In this document: positions 14,267 to 14,287 of the stretch, in pieces
Layout of the letters: every line of letters begins with the position of its first letter
How positions within the stretch are numbered: position 1 is the stretch's first letter
Origin: Porphyromonadaceae bacterium UBA7087
Lineage (GTDB): Bacteria; Bacteroidota; Bacteroidia; Bacteroidales; Muribaculaceae
Direction: 5' to 3'
DNA length: 14,287 bases
Assembly (NCBI GenBank): GCA_002493515.1
Contig: DKYZ01000003.1
Coordinates: 1-14,287, forward strand
The notes under the pieces: model-generated
What the model saw: only the letters and a program-made list of their open reading frames with translations
What the model was told of the DNA's origin: nothing
Database searches by the model: none
Made by a program: the position numbers and the translations under genes

Positions 14267-14287
14267 ATGGCAAAAAGGAAAGCGGAT
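14267..14287 (+). CDS. Start of a further gene, cut by the window edge
   Basis: Seven codons, MAKRKAD, open to the end of the window. The ATG is five bases after the DUF3108-like stop, and GGAGGAG (14252-14258) sits at Shine-Dalgarno distance, unusual in this window where such sites are mostly absent. Too short to name; it would be co-transcribed with the upstream gene. Confidence 0.4.

Overview
The window looks like a chromosomal segment from a GC-rich Bacteroidales bacterium, most like the Muribaculaceae or Barnesiella group. This placement is inferred from three things. The protein families DUF3256, C69 dipeptidase and a DUF3108-like secreted protein are typical of the order. Shine-Dalgarno sequences are mostly absent. 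The promoters fit the Bacteroidetes primary sigma-factor pattern (TTTG, about 20 bases, TAnnTTTG). No database search was possible, so species is not assigned.

Layout, left to right. (1) A leftward block at 1-2764 holds a DEAD-box RNA helicase with a DbpA-like C-terminal domain, a DUF3256 lipid-free secreted protein overlapping it by ATGA, and the first 43 codons of gltX (glutamyl-tRNA synthetase). (2) A 436-base divergent intergenic region (2765-3200) holds a candidate small RNA unit with its own promoter, two hairpins and a terminator, plus a second promoter of the same design for the next gene. (3) A secreted C69 dipeptidase (+) and gpmA phosphoglycerate mutase (-) converge on a strong bidirectional terminator. 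(4) A D-2-hydroxyacid dehydrogenase (+) converges on a two-gene AT-richer cassette (-), DUF4160 then DUF2442-HTH. A perfect 42-bp palindrome lies between them, and its outer three bases on each side are the two stop codons. (5) A complete leftward tripartite RND efflux operon follows: outer-membrane factor, periplasmic adaptor, then inner-membrane pump. A ten-unit heptamer array sits between adaptor and pump. (6) A rightward secreted DUF3108-like protein follows, and then the first seven codons of a further gene.

Functionally most of this is ordinary housekeeping: tRNA charging, RNA remodelling, glycolysis, peptide turnover and drug or bile-acid type efflux. The unusual parts are the candidate small RNA between helicase and dipeptidase, the DUF4160/DUF2442 cassette with its stop-codon-bounded palindrome, and the heptamer array that starts inside the adaptor's last codons. 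No CRISPR array, insertion sequence, tRNA, rRNA or phage gene was seen.
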